Shown: positions 23,026 through 32,581 of the stretch, one piece after another
Layout: every line of letters begins with the position of its first letter
Position numbering within the stretch: position 1 is the first letter of the stretch
Source: Diatrype stigma
Taxonomy: Eukaryota > Ascomycota > Sordariomycetes > Xylariales > Diatrypaceae
Assembly: GCA_022225965.2 (NCBI GenBank)
Contig: JAKJXP020000035.1
Span: forward strand, 67,024 to 131,023
DNA: 64,000 nt
Direction of reading: 5' to 3'
Position numbers and translations under genes: made by a program
The notes under the pieces: model-generated
What the model was told of the DNA's origin: nothing
Seen by the model: the letters and a program-made list of their open reading frames with translations, nothing else
The model's database searches: none

Positions 23026-25194
23026 ATGGAGAAACGCAAACAACCCCTAGATCTCGAGGAGATTCTGCGCAAGAAGAAAGCGCAGGCCGAAGCTGCTGCG
23101 AAACCTCGTTTTATACCCAAAGCCGAACGGGAGCGCCTCGCAGCTGAGCAGAAGAAGAAGGAAGAGGATGAGAAACAGCGGAAAGCTACCGGGTCGAAAC
23201 CCCCAACTACGAAACGACAAGGAGATGGCAACTACGGCAGGCCAGCTGTCCCTACCGGCCCCAGATCCATGCCAACCGGTCCTAGAGCTATGCGCCAGCA
23301 GAACACATACGAAAACGGCGACTATAACTCTCGAAACGATCGGAATGACCGGCACGATAGGAATGACAGAAGCGATAGGAATGATAGGAACGACAGAAAC
23401 GATCGGGGTAAGGGTGGGAAAGGAAAGACGGGCGAAAAGCGTCCGCCACCAGAGGAGGCAGAAGCAGCCCTTATCCGCGCAAGGTACATGGGGCCTGAGA
23501 TGAACCAGTCAACTTTCTCAGCTAAAAAGAAGCGCCAGAGGACAACAGAGAAGAAGTTCAACTTCGAGTGGGACCCTGACGAGGATACCACTCAGGCCTA
23601 CGAGGCCCTATACGGCCAGAAAGCTGAGCCCACATTCTTCGGAAGGGGGAGCCTCGCTGGTTTCGACGACAGCATGAGAGATGAGAACCTACGCAAGTAC
23701 GCCATGTCTCTGCGGGAGCGAGACCCGGAACACGGAGAGGAAAGAGCGCAGCAGCTTTTGGAGATGGCACAGCGGGCCAAGGAAAGGGCAAATCGGAACG
23801 GTTTAGGCTTTCACTGGTCAGAGAAGAAGCTCGAAGAAATGCGCGAGCGGGATTGGCGTATATTCAAGGAAGATTATGGAATCGCCACCAAGGGAGGCCT
23901 GATCCCCAATCCCATGCGCAACTGGCCAGAATCAGGCCTGCCGAGGCGACTGTTGGACATCGTTTCCATGGTCGGCTACGACGAACCAACCCCTATCCAG
24001 CGAGCCGCGATACCCATTGCCCTCCAAGCAAGAGACCTTATAGGAGTTGCTGTCACCGGTTCGGGTAAAACAGCTGCTTTCTTGCTACCTCTGCTCGTCT
24101 ATATATCAGAGCTGCCGCCACTAACAGAAGCCACGAAGAACGACGGTCCCTACTCTCTGATCATTGCGCCCACCAGAGAACTGGTTCAGCAGATTGAGAA
24201 CGAGGCCAAGAAGTTTGCAGGTCCTTTAGGTTTCACCGTCGTTAGTCTCGTAGGTGGACATGCCCTGGAGGAACAGGCCTATGCCCTGCGGAACGGTGCC
24301 GAGATCATCGTCGCTACGCCCGGACGTCTCGTCGACTGCATCGAGCGCCGTCTTCTTGTTTTGTCGCAGTGCTGCTACATCATCATGGACGAAGCCGATC
24401 GCATGATCGACATGGGTTTCGAGGAGTCGGTCAACAAGATCCTGGACGCCCTCCCCGTCACGAACGAGAAGCCGGACACGGAGGAGGCCGAGGACGCGCA
24501 GCTCATGAGCCGGCACCTGGGAGGCAAGGACCGCTACCGGCAGACGATGATGTACACGGCGACGATGCCGCCGGCGGTGGAGAAGATCGCCAAGAAGTAC
24601 CTGCGGCGCCCGGCCATCGTGACCATCGGTAACGCGGGCGAGGCGGTCGACACGGTCGAGCAGCGGGTCGAGTTCATCAGCGGCGAGGACCGGCGCAAGA
24701 AGCGGCTGCAGGAGATCCTGTCGTCGGGCGACTTCGCGCCGCCCATCATCGTCTTCGTCAACATCAAGCGCAACTGCGACGCGGTCGCGCGCGAGATCAA
24801 GCACATGGGCTTCTCGGCCGTCACGCTGCACGGCAGCAAGACGCAGGAGCAGCGCGAGCAGGCGCTGGCGGCGGTCCGGAGCGGCGCCTCCGAGGTGCTC
24901 GTCGCCACGGACCTGGCCGGGCGCGGCATCGACGTCCCCGACGTCTCGCTCGTCGTCAACTTCAACATGGCCTCCTCCATCGAGAGCTACACCCACCGCG
25001 TCGGCCGCACGGGCCGCGCCGGCAAGAGCGGCGTCGCCATCACCTTCCTCGGCAACGAGGACGCCGACGTCCTCTACGACCTCAAGCAGATGCTCTCCAA
25101 GAGCTCCGTCTCCCGCGTCCCCGAGGAGCTGCGCCGCCACGAGGCCGCCCAGCAGAAGTCCACGCGCGGCGAGAGGAGGAAGATTGAGTCGTGA
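23026..25194 (+). CDS. prp28: Pre-mRNA-splicing DEAD-box ATP-dependent RNA helicase Prp28
   Basis: A single exon of 722 residues. The first ~270 residues are charged, with a short (R/H)ND repeat block at residues ~100-127. The helicase core follows: Q-motif region GYDEPTPIQRAAIP, motif I VTGSGKT, Ia PTRELVQ, motif II DEAD followed by RMIDMGFEE, and motif III as TAT in MYTATMPPAVEKIAKKYLRR rather than SAT. The TAT and its context are characteristic of Prp28. Domain 2 has LVATDLAGRGIDVPDVSLVV and HRVGRTGRAG. The helicase swaps U1 for U6 at the 5' splice site. The ATG at 23026 follows TCTACA and begins MEKRKQPLDLEEILRKKKAQ. An in-frame non-ATG extension upstream is not credible. Codon usage shifts sharply to G/C third positions from about 24430 to the end. 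Confidence 0.95.
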   Translation: MEKRKQPLDLEEILRKKKAQAEAAAKPRFIPKAERERLAAEQKKKEEDEKQRKATGSKPPTTKRQGDGNYGRPAVPTGPRSMPTGPRAMRQQNTYENGDYNSRNDRNDRHDRNDRSDRNDRNDRNDRGKGGKGKTGEKRPPPEEAEAALIRARYMGPEMNQSTFSAKKKRQRTTEKKFNFEWDPDEDTTQAYEALYGQKAEPTFFGRGSLAGFDDSMRDENLRKYAMSLRERDPEHGEERAQQLLEMAQRAKERANRNGLGFHWSEKKLEEMRERDWRIFKEDYGIATKGGLIPNPMRNWPESGLPRRLLDIVSMVGYDEPTPIQRAAIPIALQARDLIGVAVTGSGKTAAFLLPLLVYISELPPLTEATKNDGPYSLIIAPTRELVQQIENEAKKFAGPLGFTVVSLVGGHALEEQAYALRNGAEIIVATPGRLVDCIERRLLVLSQCCYIIMDEADRMIDMGFEESVNKILDALPVTNEKPDTEEAEDAQLMSRHLGGKDRYRQTMMYTATMPPAVEKIAKKYLRRPAIVTIGNAGEAVDTVEQRVEFISGEDRRKKRLQEILSSGDFAPPIIVFVNIKRNCDAVAREIKHMGFSAVTLHGSKTQEQREQALAAVRSGASEVLVATDLAGRGIDVPDVSLVVNFNMASSIESYTHRVGRTGRAGKSGVAITFLGNEDADVLYDLKQMLSKSSVSRVPEELRRHEAAQQKSTRGERRKIES

Positions 25195-26494
25195 GCAGGG
25201 GGCGGAGAAAGGAAAGGAAAAGGACAGGGCGGGGTGGGGTGGTGTGAAGTGAAATAGAAGCAACATAGGTATATATGCAAGCATGCGTGGCCACAGGGTA
25301 GGATATCCAGACTCCCGCCATTGCGGTATTCTACTCTACCTCTTTCGTGACATAGCCGCCGGGTAACCAGTGGATGAGTTAATATAATACTGTATGTACG
25401 TCTATGTGGAATTGTGTATTTGTTTCCTGGCGTGGTTCGCTGCCGTCAGTAAGTAAGCAGTCCAAGCAGGCGCCCAAAGACAGGGGCGAAAATGAATTAT
25501 GTTACCCTATCCAGACTCGAACCTCCGTCACCCCCCTTTCTTTCTTCACGGAGGACTGGACGGTCCTCTAGCGATAACTACCTTGCCTTATCATCAACCC
25601 TCTTACTTCATCACAAAGCTCATACACTCACTAACACCGTATGCGCCCGTTTCTCCCTTCTTTCACTTCCGTCTCTGCGTAACCCAGCCTTCCGGCCCCG
25701 CAGCCTTTCGAGACAAGCGAGGGAGGATCTGACTTCGTTCTTCCTTCTGCTCACGTAAGGAGACGGGGAAGGGCAAAGGCAAAAGGAAGATGAAAGGGGG
25801 CGATAGTTGACTGGCTGGTTACTGCATATTGCAGTCCATGAACAAGGGCATGATGGACCTCCCTCCTCAAAAAAACAGCCGTATAACTACCTAGTTACTG
25901 GTCATACATCCATAACCAGAACCGGCGTATGTAGCTGGCGGGCTAGTCGCGGATAACAAACAAGCTGGGCCATACCTCGCTCGCTATCTAAATACCTAAC
26001 GACATACAGCATATGGTATGTTCGAGGACATCTCTACGTTTCGAAACGTGTTAGTCCATAGGTAGGCTGTAGCTAGCAGTTCACCAAAGTTGAGGGCGCC
26101 TAAACATTATCCTAGACCGTGACGCTTACAAAAGACTCGACGGAACCTAACGTTTTATAGGGGCACACGATATCTCCTAACCAGTCCCTAAACCTCGGCC
26201 CTGTTGGTTCAGACAGACACTCTCGTTTTCGAACCAGTGGGTACTTCGAAGAAATTCGGTTTGATAACACAGTAGAGCAGTGTTTAATTTATCTTCCTTT
26301 TCCCTCACAACCAATCATGATCAGTCCCCTTCTTATATATTACCCCTATTGAGCTCTAGCTGCGTTAACTAACGTCTAATGGATCCGAAATCTACCAGAA
26401 ACAAGTAACTTTTTTCTATGAGCTAAGGTATATATATCACCGCCGCGGTATTCCACCTGTTGGCAACTAATCCTTTTTTGGGCTCCTCATAGCC
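25195..26494. other. Convergent intergenic region, PRP28 / aminopeptidase
   Basis: About 1.3 kb with presumed 3' UTRs. A CT-rich block at 25500-25760 is open in two frames but shows no recognisable protein. A tRNA T-arm-like string near 25510 does not fold into a cloverleaf. Confidence 0.5.
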
Positions 26495-29164
26495 TCACAA
26501 GTTGGCCTTGCTGTATCCGTTCTCCTTGACCCAAGTGGCGACATCTTCGCCATCGCGTTGGAGCCACGAGATCTTGCTGCGGATCGCATCCTTGCTCTGG
26601 GCGAGAGACTGGTCGAAGGACTTGGTGTCGATGTCCTTGAAAAACGCTTCGACCTTCTCCAACTGCTCGGACTTGGCGAAGCCACCAGTGCAGATTGCTA
26701 CCATTGAGCTTAATATGGGCGGGTTGCCACTAAGTCGCTTGGTGATTTCGGGCCATTTTTCTGTCAACCAGGAGAAGAGGGCCTCAATACCTTCAGCGTG
26801 ACTTCTAAGCCCGCTAGCAGGAAGGTACAGATCCTGGCTCTTGACCTCGCCGCTGAGGATTAGGTCCAGTGATCGCTGGATGAGCGCAGGGTCCTTGGCC
26901 CGGCCGAGAGATCGGAGAGCGGTATTACGCTCGTCGGGGTTGGTAGAGGTGCGGTAGAAGTTGATCATCTTTTCGTACTCGTCGCTCCCACCATACTTAA
27001 GCGCCATGCCAAATACGCTACCCCTAATGTTGGGGTGGATAGCCGACTTATCGCCGCCCATGTACTTGCTGAACATATCCTTGGCTGCTACGACTATCTT
27101 TTCATCGCCAGCCATACCGGCAGCACCGAAGAGCATGGCTTTGAACTGTTGTTCAATATGGCCATCCTTATCGGAGAACTCCCATCCTAATTTGTGGGCT
27201 CTCTCACTCAGAAGGTCTTTCACGAACGCCTCTAAGCCATCTCGGATGGACTTGTCTTCGAAGACCCAAGCTGACTGTACGGTTGCTACCCGAGTGATGA
27301 TTTCACTCCATACAACGAATGATTCCTCGGTATCAAAGCCCTTCAGTAGATTCAGAACGCCGGAAGTCTTCTGGTACCCAGATACAGCAAGAGCACCAGC
27401 GTCAGCAATCATGCCCGCACGGTCCTCAACCGACAATAGGCCTTGCTTGGCTGCTTGGCCGAGCTTCTCGAGACGCTCTGGTGAGTACGAAGTCCTATAG
27501 ATACTTGTATGGTTTGCGTTCAGCTTGTAGAAGTCCAGGTCCTTCAACTTGAAGCTCTTCTCTCTGTCCGACAATGTGAGGGATTCATCCACACCATCCT
27601 TCGTTCGAAGGCCAAGGAACACTGGATACAACACCTGGTCCTCTTCAGGCTTGACATCCCCAGTTCTGAGGAACCGGTTTTGCTTGATGTGGATCGACTT
27701 GTCATCCTTGTTCTCACTGACCTGAACGACAGGGTAACCCACGTTTTTGGTCCAGATAGACATGATTTCCTTCACAGGCTTGCCACTGGCATCTTCAAGA
27801 GCTGCCCATAGATCCTCCGTTTGAGTATTACCATATGCATGTTTCTTTATGTATCTCCGGACGCCCTCTAGGAAAGTATCCTCGCCTAGATATGTAGATA
27901 TCATGCGAAGAACGCAGGATCCCTTGGAGTAGGAGATTGCATCAAATATCTGGTCCACTTCGCTGGCGCGCTTGACCGGGACTTCGATAGGGTGGCTGCT
28001 TCTCAAAGAATCTAAGCCGAGGGCGCTCTGCAGGTTATCTGTAACGTAGTTTTCCCAAACCCGCCATTCGGGGTAGAAGTGGTCGCAGCTGAGCCAGCTC
28101 ATGAGGGTCGCAAAGCCTTCGTTCAGCCACAAACCCTCCCACCAATCCATGGTCACTAGGTTGCCAAACCATTGGTGAGCTAGTTCGTGCTGAACAACCT
28201 CGGCCACTCGCTCTTTCATAGCAGCGCCACTGGCCTTTTCGTCAAGCATCAAGTCAACCACACGGTAGGTGATGAGACCCCAGTTCTCCATGGCTCCTGC
28301 TGCGAAATCGGGGATGGCTACCATATCCATCTTAGGTAGTGGAAATTCGGCACCGAATATCTTCTCATAGTAGGCCAAGGTACGTGCTGCGAGCTCCAAG
28401 GAGAAACGGCCGTGTTCGATATCGGTGCTAGGAGGGGCGTAGACCCGAATTGGCACCCGGAAGTTCTTGGTCTCGATGTAGTTGAGCTCGCCAATGATAA
28501 AGGCGACAAGGTACGTAGACATGAGTGGGGTTGGGTGGAATCTGACCGCCTTCTTGGTGGTTGAGGTCAGCTCTGACTGTACCTCGGTCTCGGAGGCCAC
28601 ATCCATATTGCTCAAGCATGTCAGGTGCTTGTCAGCAATGAGAGTAATGGTGAACTCTGCTTTGTGCATAGGCTCGTCAAAGCAGGGGAAAGCCCTCCGG
28701 CAGTCATTGGCCTCCATCTGCGTCGTGGCCAAAACGCCTTCCGAGCCATCAGACTTCTTGTAGGTCGAGCGGTAGAAGCCGGCCATCTGGTCGTTGAGCT
28801 GACCGGTGAACTTGATCTCCAGCTGCGTCTTTCCTTTGGGGATGGAGCTTTGCAGCTCGATCTTAGAGACTTGCTTGGCTTCATCATAGGTGATTGCAGA
28901 GGACGAGACGGTGACGGTGTCTCCAGACTTGATGTTGGCGCTGTGTATAGTGACCTCGTGGGTGTGGAGGGAGATGGACTTTGATTCTTCCTGTACGTCG
29001 AAGTCGATCAGTACCTTCCCCTGGAAGGTAAAGTTCTGAAAATCCGGCTCCAGAGTCACATCGTAATGCTTCGGGATGACATTGGTGGGCAGGAGTTCAC
29101 GACCCTTAGTTGCATCGGGGGCTGCACCCCCCGTATGCTCGATATCGCCAGCAAGTCTGCACAT
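26495..29164 (-). CDS. ape2: M1-family zinc aminopeptidase (Ape2/Aap1 type)
   Basis: An uninterrupted frame of 889 residues from ATG 29164. The N-terminal beta domain begins GRELLPTNVIPKHYDVTLEP. The exopeptidase signature is GAMENWGLITYR. The zinc site is HELAHQWFGN with the third ligand Glu in LWLNEGFATLMS, followed by the conserved catalytic-tyrosine region SYSKGSCVLRM. The last ~350 residues are the helical ERAP1-like C-terminal domain. The enzyme removes N-terminal residues from peptides, probably in the cytosol from this start. The MCR... start resembles cytosolic fungal members. An upstream ATG at 29571 opens a basic, acid-free frame that can splice in phase into codon 3, which would add a likely mitochondrial presequence (see the separate entry). 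Identity is firm; which start dominates is not decided by sequence alone. Confidence 0.95.
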   Translation of the reverse strand: MCRLAGDIEHTGGAAPDATKGRELLPTNVIPKHYDVTLEPDFQNFTFQGKVLIDFDVQEESKSISLHTHEVTIHSANIKSGDTVTVSSSAITYDEAKQVSKIELQSSIPKGKTQLEIKFTGQLNDQMAGFYRSTYKKSDGSEGVLATTQMEANDCRRAFPCFDEPMHKAEFTITLIADKHLTCLSNMDVASETEVQSELTSTTKKAVRFHPTPLMSTYLVAFIIGELNYIETKNFRVPIRVYAPPSTDIEHGRFSLELAARTLAYYEKIFGAEFPLPKMDMVAIPDFAAGAMENWGLITYRVVDLMLDEKASGAAMKERVAEVVQHELAHQWFGNLVTMDWWEGLWLNEGFATLMSWLSCDHFYPEWRVWENYVTDNLQSALGLDSLRSSHPIEVPVKRASEVDQIFDAISYSKGSCVLRMISTYLGEDTFLEGVRRYIKKHAYGNTQTEDLWAALEDASGKPVKEIMSIWTKNVGYPVVQVSENKDDKSIHIKQNRFLRTGDVKPEEDQVLYPVFLGLRTKDGVDESLTLSDREKSFKLKDLDFYKLNANHTSIYRTSYSPERLEKLGQAAKQGLLSVEDRAGMIADAGALAVSGYQKTSGVLNLLKGFDTEESFVVWSEIITRVATVQSAWVFEDKSIRDGLEAFVKDLLSERAHKLGWEFSDKDGHIEQQFKAMLFGAAGMAGDEKIVVAAKDMFSKYMGGDKSAIHPNIRGSVFGMALKYGGSDEYEKMINFYRTSTNPDERNTALRSLGRAKDPALIQRSLDLILSGEVKSQDLYLPASGLRSHAEGIEALFSWLTEKWPEITKRLSGNPPILSSMVAICTGGFAKSEQLEKVEAFFKDIDTKSFDQSLAQSKDAIRSKISWLQRDGEDVATWVKENGYSKANL

Positions 29165-29571
29165 ATTTTGCCTCCTGTACGAACACTGTCTGGTGAAGGT
29201 TTTGGGTAGAAGGGAATTGGTGGTCTGCAGGTGAGTTTTATGGGAAGGTTGGCGGGTAGGAAGAAGGGTAGCTTCGGCACGCTGAGGAGGAGTCCGGCTG
29301 GCTATTGGGTTAGCTAGGCTAGGTCTAATTAGGCATGTGGAAACGGGCGAGGTAGGAGGTTGTCAGGAAGCTATATATACCTATCTGACCTATATAGCGA
29401 GTCTGCTACGCCTGGAATGCGGCGGTATTGTCTGTATTGTCGGTAGGGGGGGTTGAGCTGGGTGTTGGGAGCCCGGGAATGCAGGGAGGTTGAAGATCGG
29501 AGTAGGATCTCAGGACGGCGAAGGGACGAAGGCGTCACGCGCGATCTAAGGGAGAGTATCCGCCCCGACAT
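29157..29571 (-). other. Candidate alternative first exon (mitochondrial leader) of the aminopeptidase
   Basis: From ATG 29571 the minus strand reads MSGRILSLRSRVTPSSLRRP then EILLRSSTSLHSRAP, rich in Arg/Ser and lacking acidic residues except one Glu, as in matrix presequences. Two donors, GTCAGA (exon ending 29390) and GTATAT (exon ending 29381), are both in phase 2. Both join in frame to the acceptor TGTGCAG at 29157, giving ...LYR-LAGDIEHTGG or ...LYRSDR-LAGDIEHTGG. This would yield 947 or 950 residues. The 233-nt (or 224-nt) intron would remove the internal ATG at 29164. Confidence 0.5.
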
Positions 29572-32500
29572 TACTATAGGGAAAGTACCTATTCAGCTAT
29601 TGTGAGGACATCTGTGTATGTACGTAGGTATGTATGTGTAGGTATGTATGTATCTACGTTAGCGAACACGTAGGTATGTATACGCACGCATACGCAGTAT
29701 AGGTAGTAGGTAGTGTGCCTACAAAGTGTGCTACCACTGCAGTGAATTTAGAATTTAGGAGGGGTAAGGAGGGGCAGCCTGCAGATCGGGGATCCTGCCT
29801 AGGTACATACCTGAACTTTGAACATGCGAGGACCCGATCGATACTACGAAGTACCGGATGTTAAACTCAGTCAGGCGGGTCTGCGGGTGTCACTCTAGCA
29901 GCCACGTGCTAAGGCGCTGCTATGAGACACTTGGAAGAGACACTTGGAAGCTCAGGTTTACCTTTCTCTTTAACAGTAGTTAGGTACCTACGTATTTGAG
30001 GAACGATTCAGAGTTTGCACGATCGGATACTGTAGGTAGCATTTGATAGATGCGGGGGATCCACCCAATCGACCAGTTAGGCGGGCGGTCAGAGCAGTTG
30101 GCACGCAGGGGCGGTGTGCCACTTTATGACTTGTACTTTAGGACCTGTCAGACTCCAACCTTGAAGCTTCATGGTTGTATGCAGATTGTACAACGGCACA
30201 AGAATTTGCTGTGTATGCGGGCGGCAGCGTCCCTCCCGACACGGTCGGTATACATACCTAGGTAGTATTCTAGAACATTGTTAGACCAACGGGATCTCAC
30301 ATAGAACTACGACTCGAGCGCTTGGCTGAGCCGATATAATATAAGCAAAGCTGTCTCATAGGATTATAGGTTATAACTAAACCCGCCTGAAATGTTCTAC
30401 AATGCAGATTCATCAAGGTCCAAGTGAGACTCGTGCGGTCTGCTACATCTTGTTGCTACATCTTGTATTCTCGTTGTACGTTGTATGATGGAGAGGCCGG
30501 GTGGAGGATAGTCCGCTGTCCGATGGATGAGATGAGGATTGAGGTCTCAGATAGGATCCGTGAAAACGAAGACTTACAGGTGGACTTCGTATCTAGCTAT
30601 CAGAGCCCTTGAAATATCTAAAGGGGAGACTTGACTAAGTACCTAGGTACTCAAAAAAGCCTTTGGTAACAGCGTACATAATAAGTTTACAAGTTGTCAC
30701 TTCCTCAAAACATCCTGTCGTGGGGGCCCCTGGGCTTTTGCTTCTCGTCACTAAAACAACTCTAGCAAAGTGCCCGCCAATAGACTGCCAAGACGTCGTA
30801 GCGCACTGGAAATAACGTCTGCCAGGTTCTGCCAGGGTCGGCCTGGGTCTGCCAGGGTAACTACAATGGTACCTACAGAGTAGGTATCAGCCACACTCGT
30901 TTCTCACTGACGAACTCTCATACCCGCCTCTACTACGCGATACACATTTGTCTGTGAGGCTGTACGTGCCATGCTCATTGCTCTACGTGTGGGAAGTTTT
31001 TAAATCCGTCTTTCGAATACATGTGGCATTTCCACCCTTGCAAATTTTATTTCATTAGGAACGCAAGAGGCATTGCAAGTGGTATGAGTGGTATATAAGT
31101 GGCATAACCGTGTGAGCGGTACACACAGAATTTGAGTTCTGACTCAGTAGCGATGAACATCCGGCCGGTCCACTAATCATGAGATCCAGGGATGCATGTC
31201 ACATTGTCACCCCAGCTGCCACCCCCGCTGCCACCCCAGCTGCCACCTCTACAGAAACAGGCCCTTATCTTTTGCTCTCTGGGCACGTTTGGGGCAGCTG
31301 GGTCGTGTGGGTCTTGCTACGCTCGGGACGCTTGGCCGGTGATAAAGATGCGGCGTCCTGCATTGCCGTCGACCGTCCCAAGCCAGTGCCAAGGGCTCCC
31401 AAGCCCGTCTCTGCCTGGCTCGCCTGTCAAGACCCCCCGGCATAGAAAACATGGTGCTGGGATCGCACAGCGCTGATCCGCCCACGTACATAATTACCAG
31501 CATCCAGTATTCTGATTCGTCTCGAATCCTTGATAAGGGCCCCCAACTTGCAACGCTTCTGGATGTTGGCAAGGTTGGTGATGCCCATTATGATGAACTG
31601 ATCGAACTGCTCGTCGGGTCGTTATGCGGTTGCGTTAATGATGTTCATCCGTACCAGCCAAGCCCAGGTGCGGAGGAGGAACCTGGACGAGCATCGACCG
31701 AGCCGAAGCGGCCCGTGAGTCGAATGCGAACGGTCTTGCAGGTTTGCTTGTTATATTTTGCTGGCGCTCCTTGTCAGTTCCGTTCTGACGGTCGTTCCTC
31801 AATCCTCTCCTTACATCCTTACTACGGTCGGCCACTCTGGGGATTTACCCTGTCCGTCACAGGAAACACGCGCCAGTTGCTTTTCGGAGCTTACGCCTCG
31901 AGTCTTCGCCGTGGCTTGCAAGGCTCGCAAATAAGACGGTCGCACGTACCAGTCCCGTGGCTGCTGCTTCTTTATCCGACTTGGTCCGGTGAAGATCAAG
32001 GAATGAGGCTTATATAATCATCGATCCTTCTTACTCGAACACGTCGTTTGATTAGCACCCAGTCAACTTATCATCCTCGTGGCGCACGCAAGACTATAAG
32101 TCCTTAGCAGCTTGCGTCCTTATCAGGGCCGACCAAGTTCCTGAGAGTCTCTAAGAGGAGCTAGGTCAATCCGGGCTCAACCCTCTTCTCTTTATTGGAC
32201 GAGCTATCATGGACTCTTAGATAGAGGTCAAGATCGAGCATCTCCGCCTCCTAGCTTGCTGTTGCTATATCGAGCTAGATCCCCACAACGATCTCCCGCG
32301 GAAACGGTCAGTTGCACTTAGTGTATCTAAGTTGACGCACCCGGCCCACTCAAGACGTCCTGTCCGGAGATGCATATTCGAGATATTGAAACTCAGTGAC
32401 CTCAGTGTTAAGGAGATCATATTGGATAGAAGAGAACAAGTGACGACGGATGAGATACGATACCCGAACTGGCACGGCCACTCTACACATATAATCACCT

Positions 32501-32581
32501 CAAGGGGTCTCCTGATGTTGAAAGGCTGCTAGGCCCCTCCGCTCAACGTCGTCCCCCTATTCAGATAAACTGGCCTTCACG
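29572..32581. other. Divergent intergenic region, aminopeptidase / nitrate transporter
   Basis: About 3 kb with GTAGGTATGTA-type simple sequence (29610-29700) and TACCTAGGTA palindromes (30255-30264, 30640-30649). A TATATAA element near 31092 sits ahead of an unrecognised 88-codon frame (31179-31445). A further unrecognised 188-codon frame lies at 31451-32017. The last 600 bp should hold the nitrate-transporter promoter. Confidence 0.45.
32068..32568. promoter_or_regulatory. GATA-factor (AreA/NIT2-type) sites upstream of nitrate transporter
   Basis: Three HGATAR matches are seen: TGATAA on the minus strand at 32068-32073 and at 32120-32125, and AGATAA on the plus strand at 32563-32568, 14 bp before the ATG. 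Fungal nitrate permease genes are known to need AreA/NIT2 plus a NirA/NIT4 factor. I did not find a convincing CTCCGHGG NirA site. Sites this short also occur by chance. Confidence 0.4.

Noticed and set aside
24226..25284. 352-codon minus-strand open frame opposite PRP28
   Set aside because: It lies entirely antisense to the G/C-third-position part of a clear helicase; the composition (Asp/Val/Leu/Ala/Arg) is the expected shadow of GC3-rich codons.
25490..25590. tRNA-like T-arm string (GGAGGTTCGAGTC on the minus strand)
   Set aside because: The T-stem does not pair (only one or two of five positions) and no matching acceptor stem is present; no tRNA gene could be supported anywhere in the window.
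31451..32017. Transposon remnant upstream of the nitrate transporter
   Set aside because: No terminal repeats, reverse-transcriptase, integrase or transposase motif is visible, and there is no strong AT-rich RIP signature.
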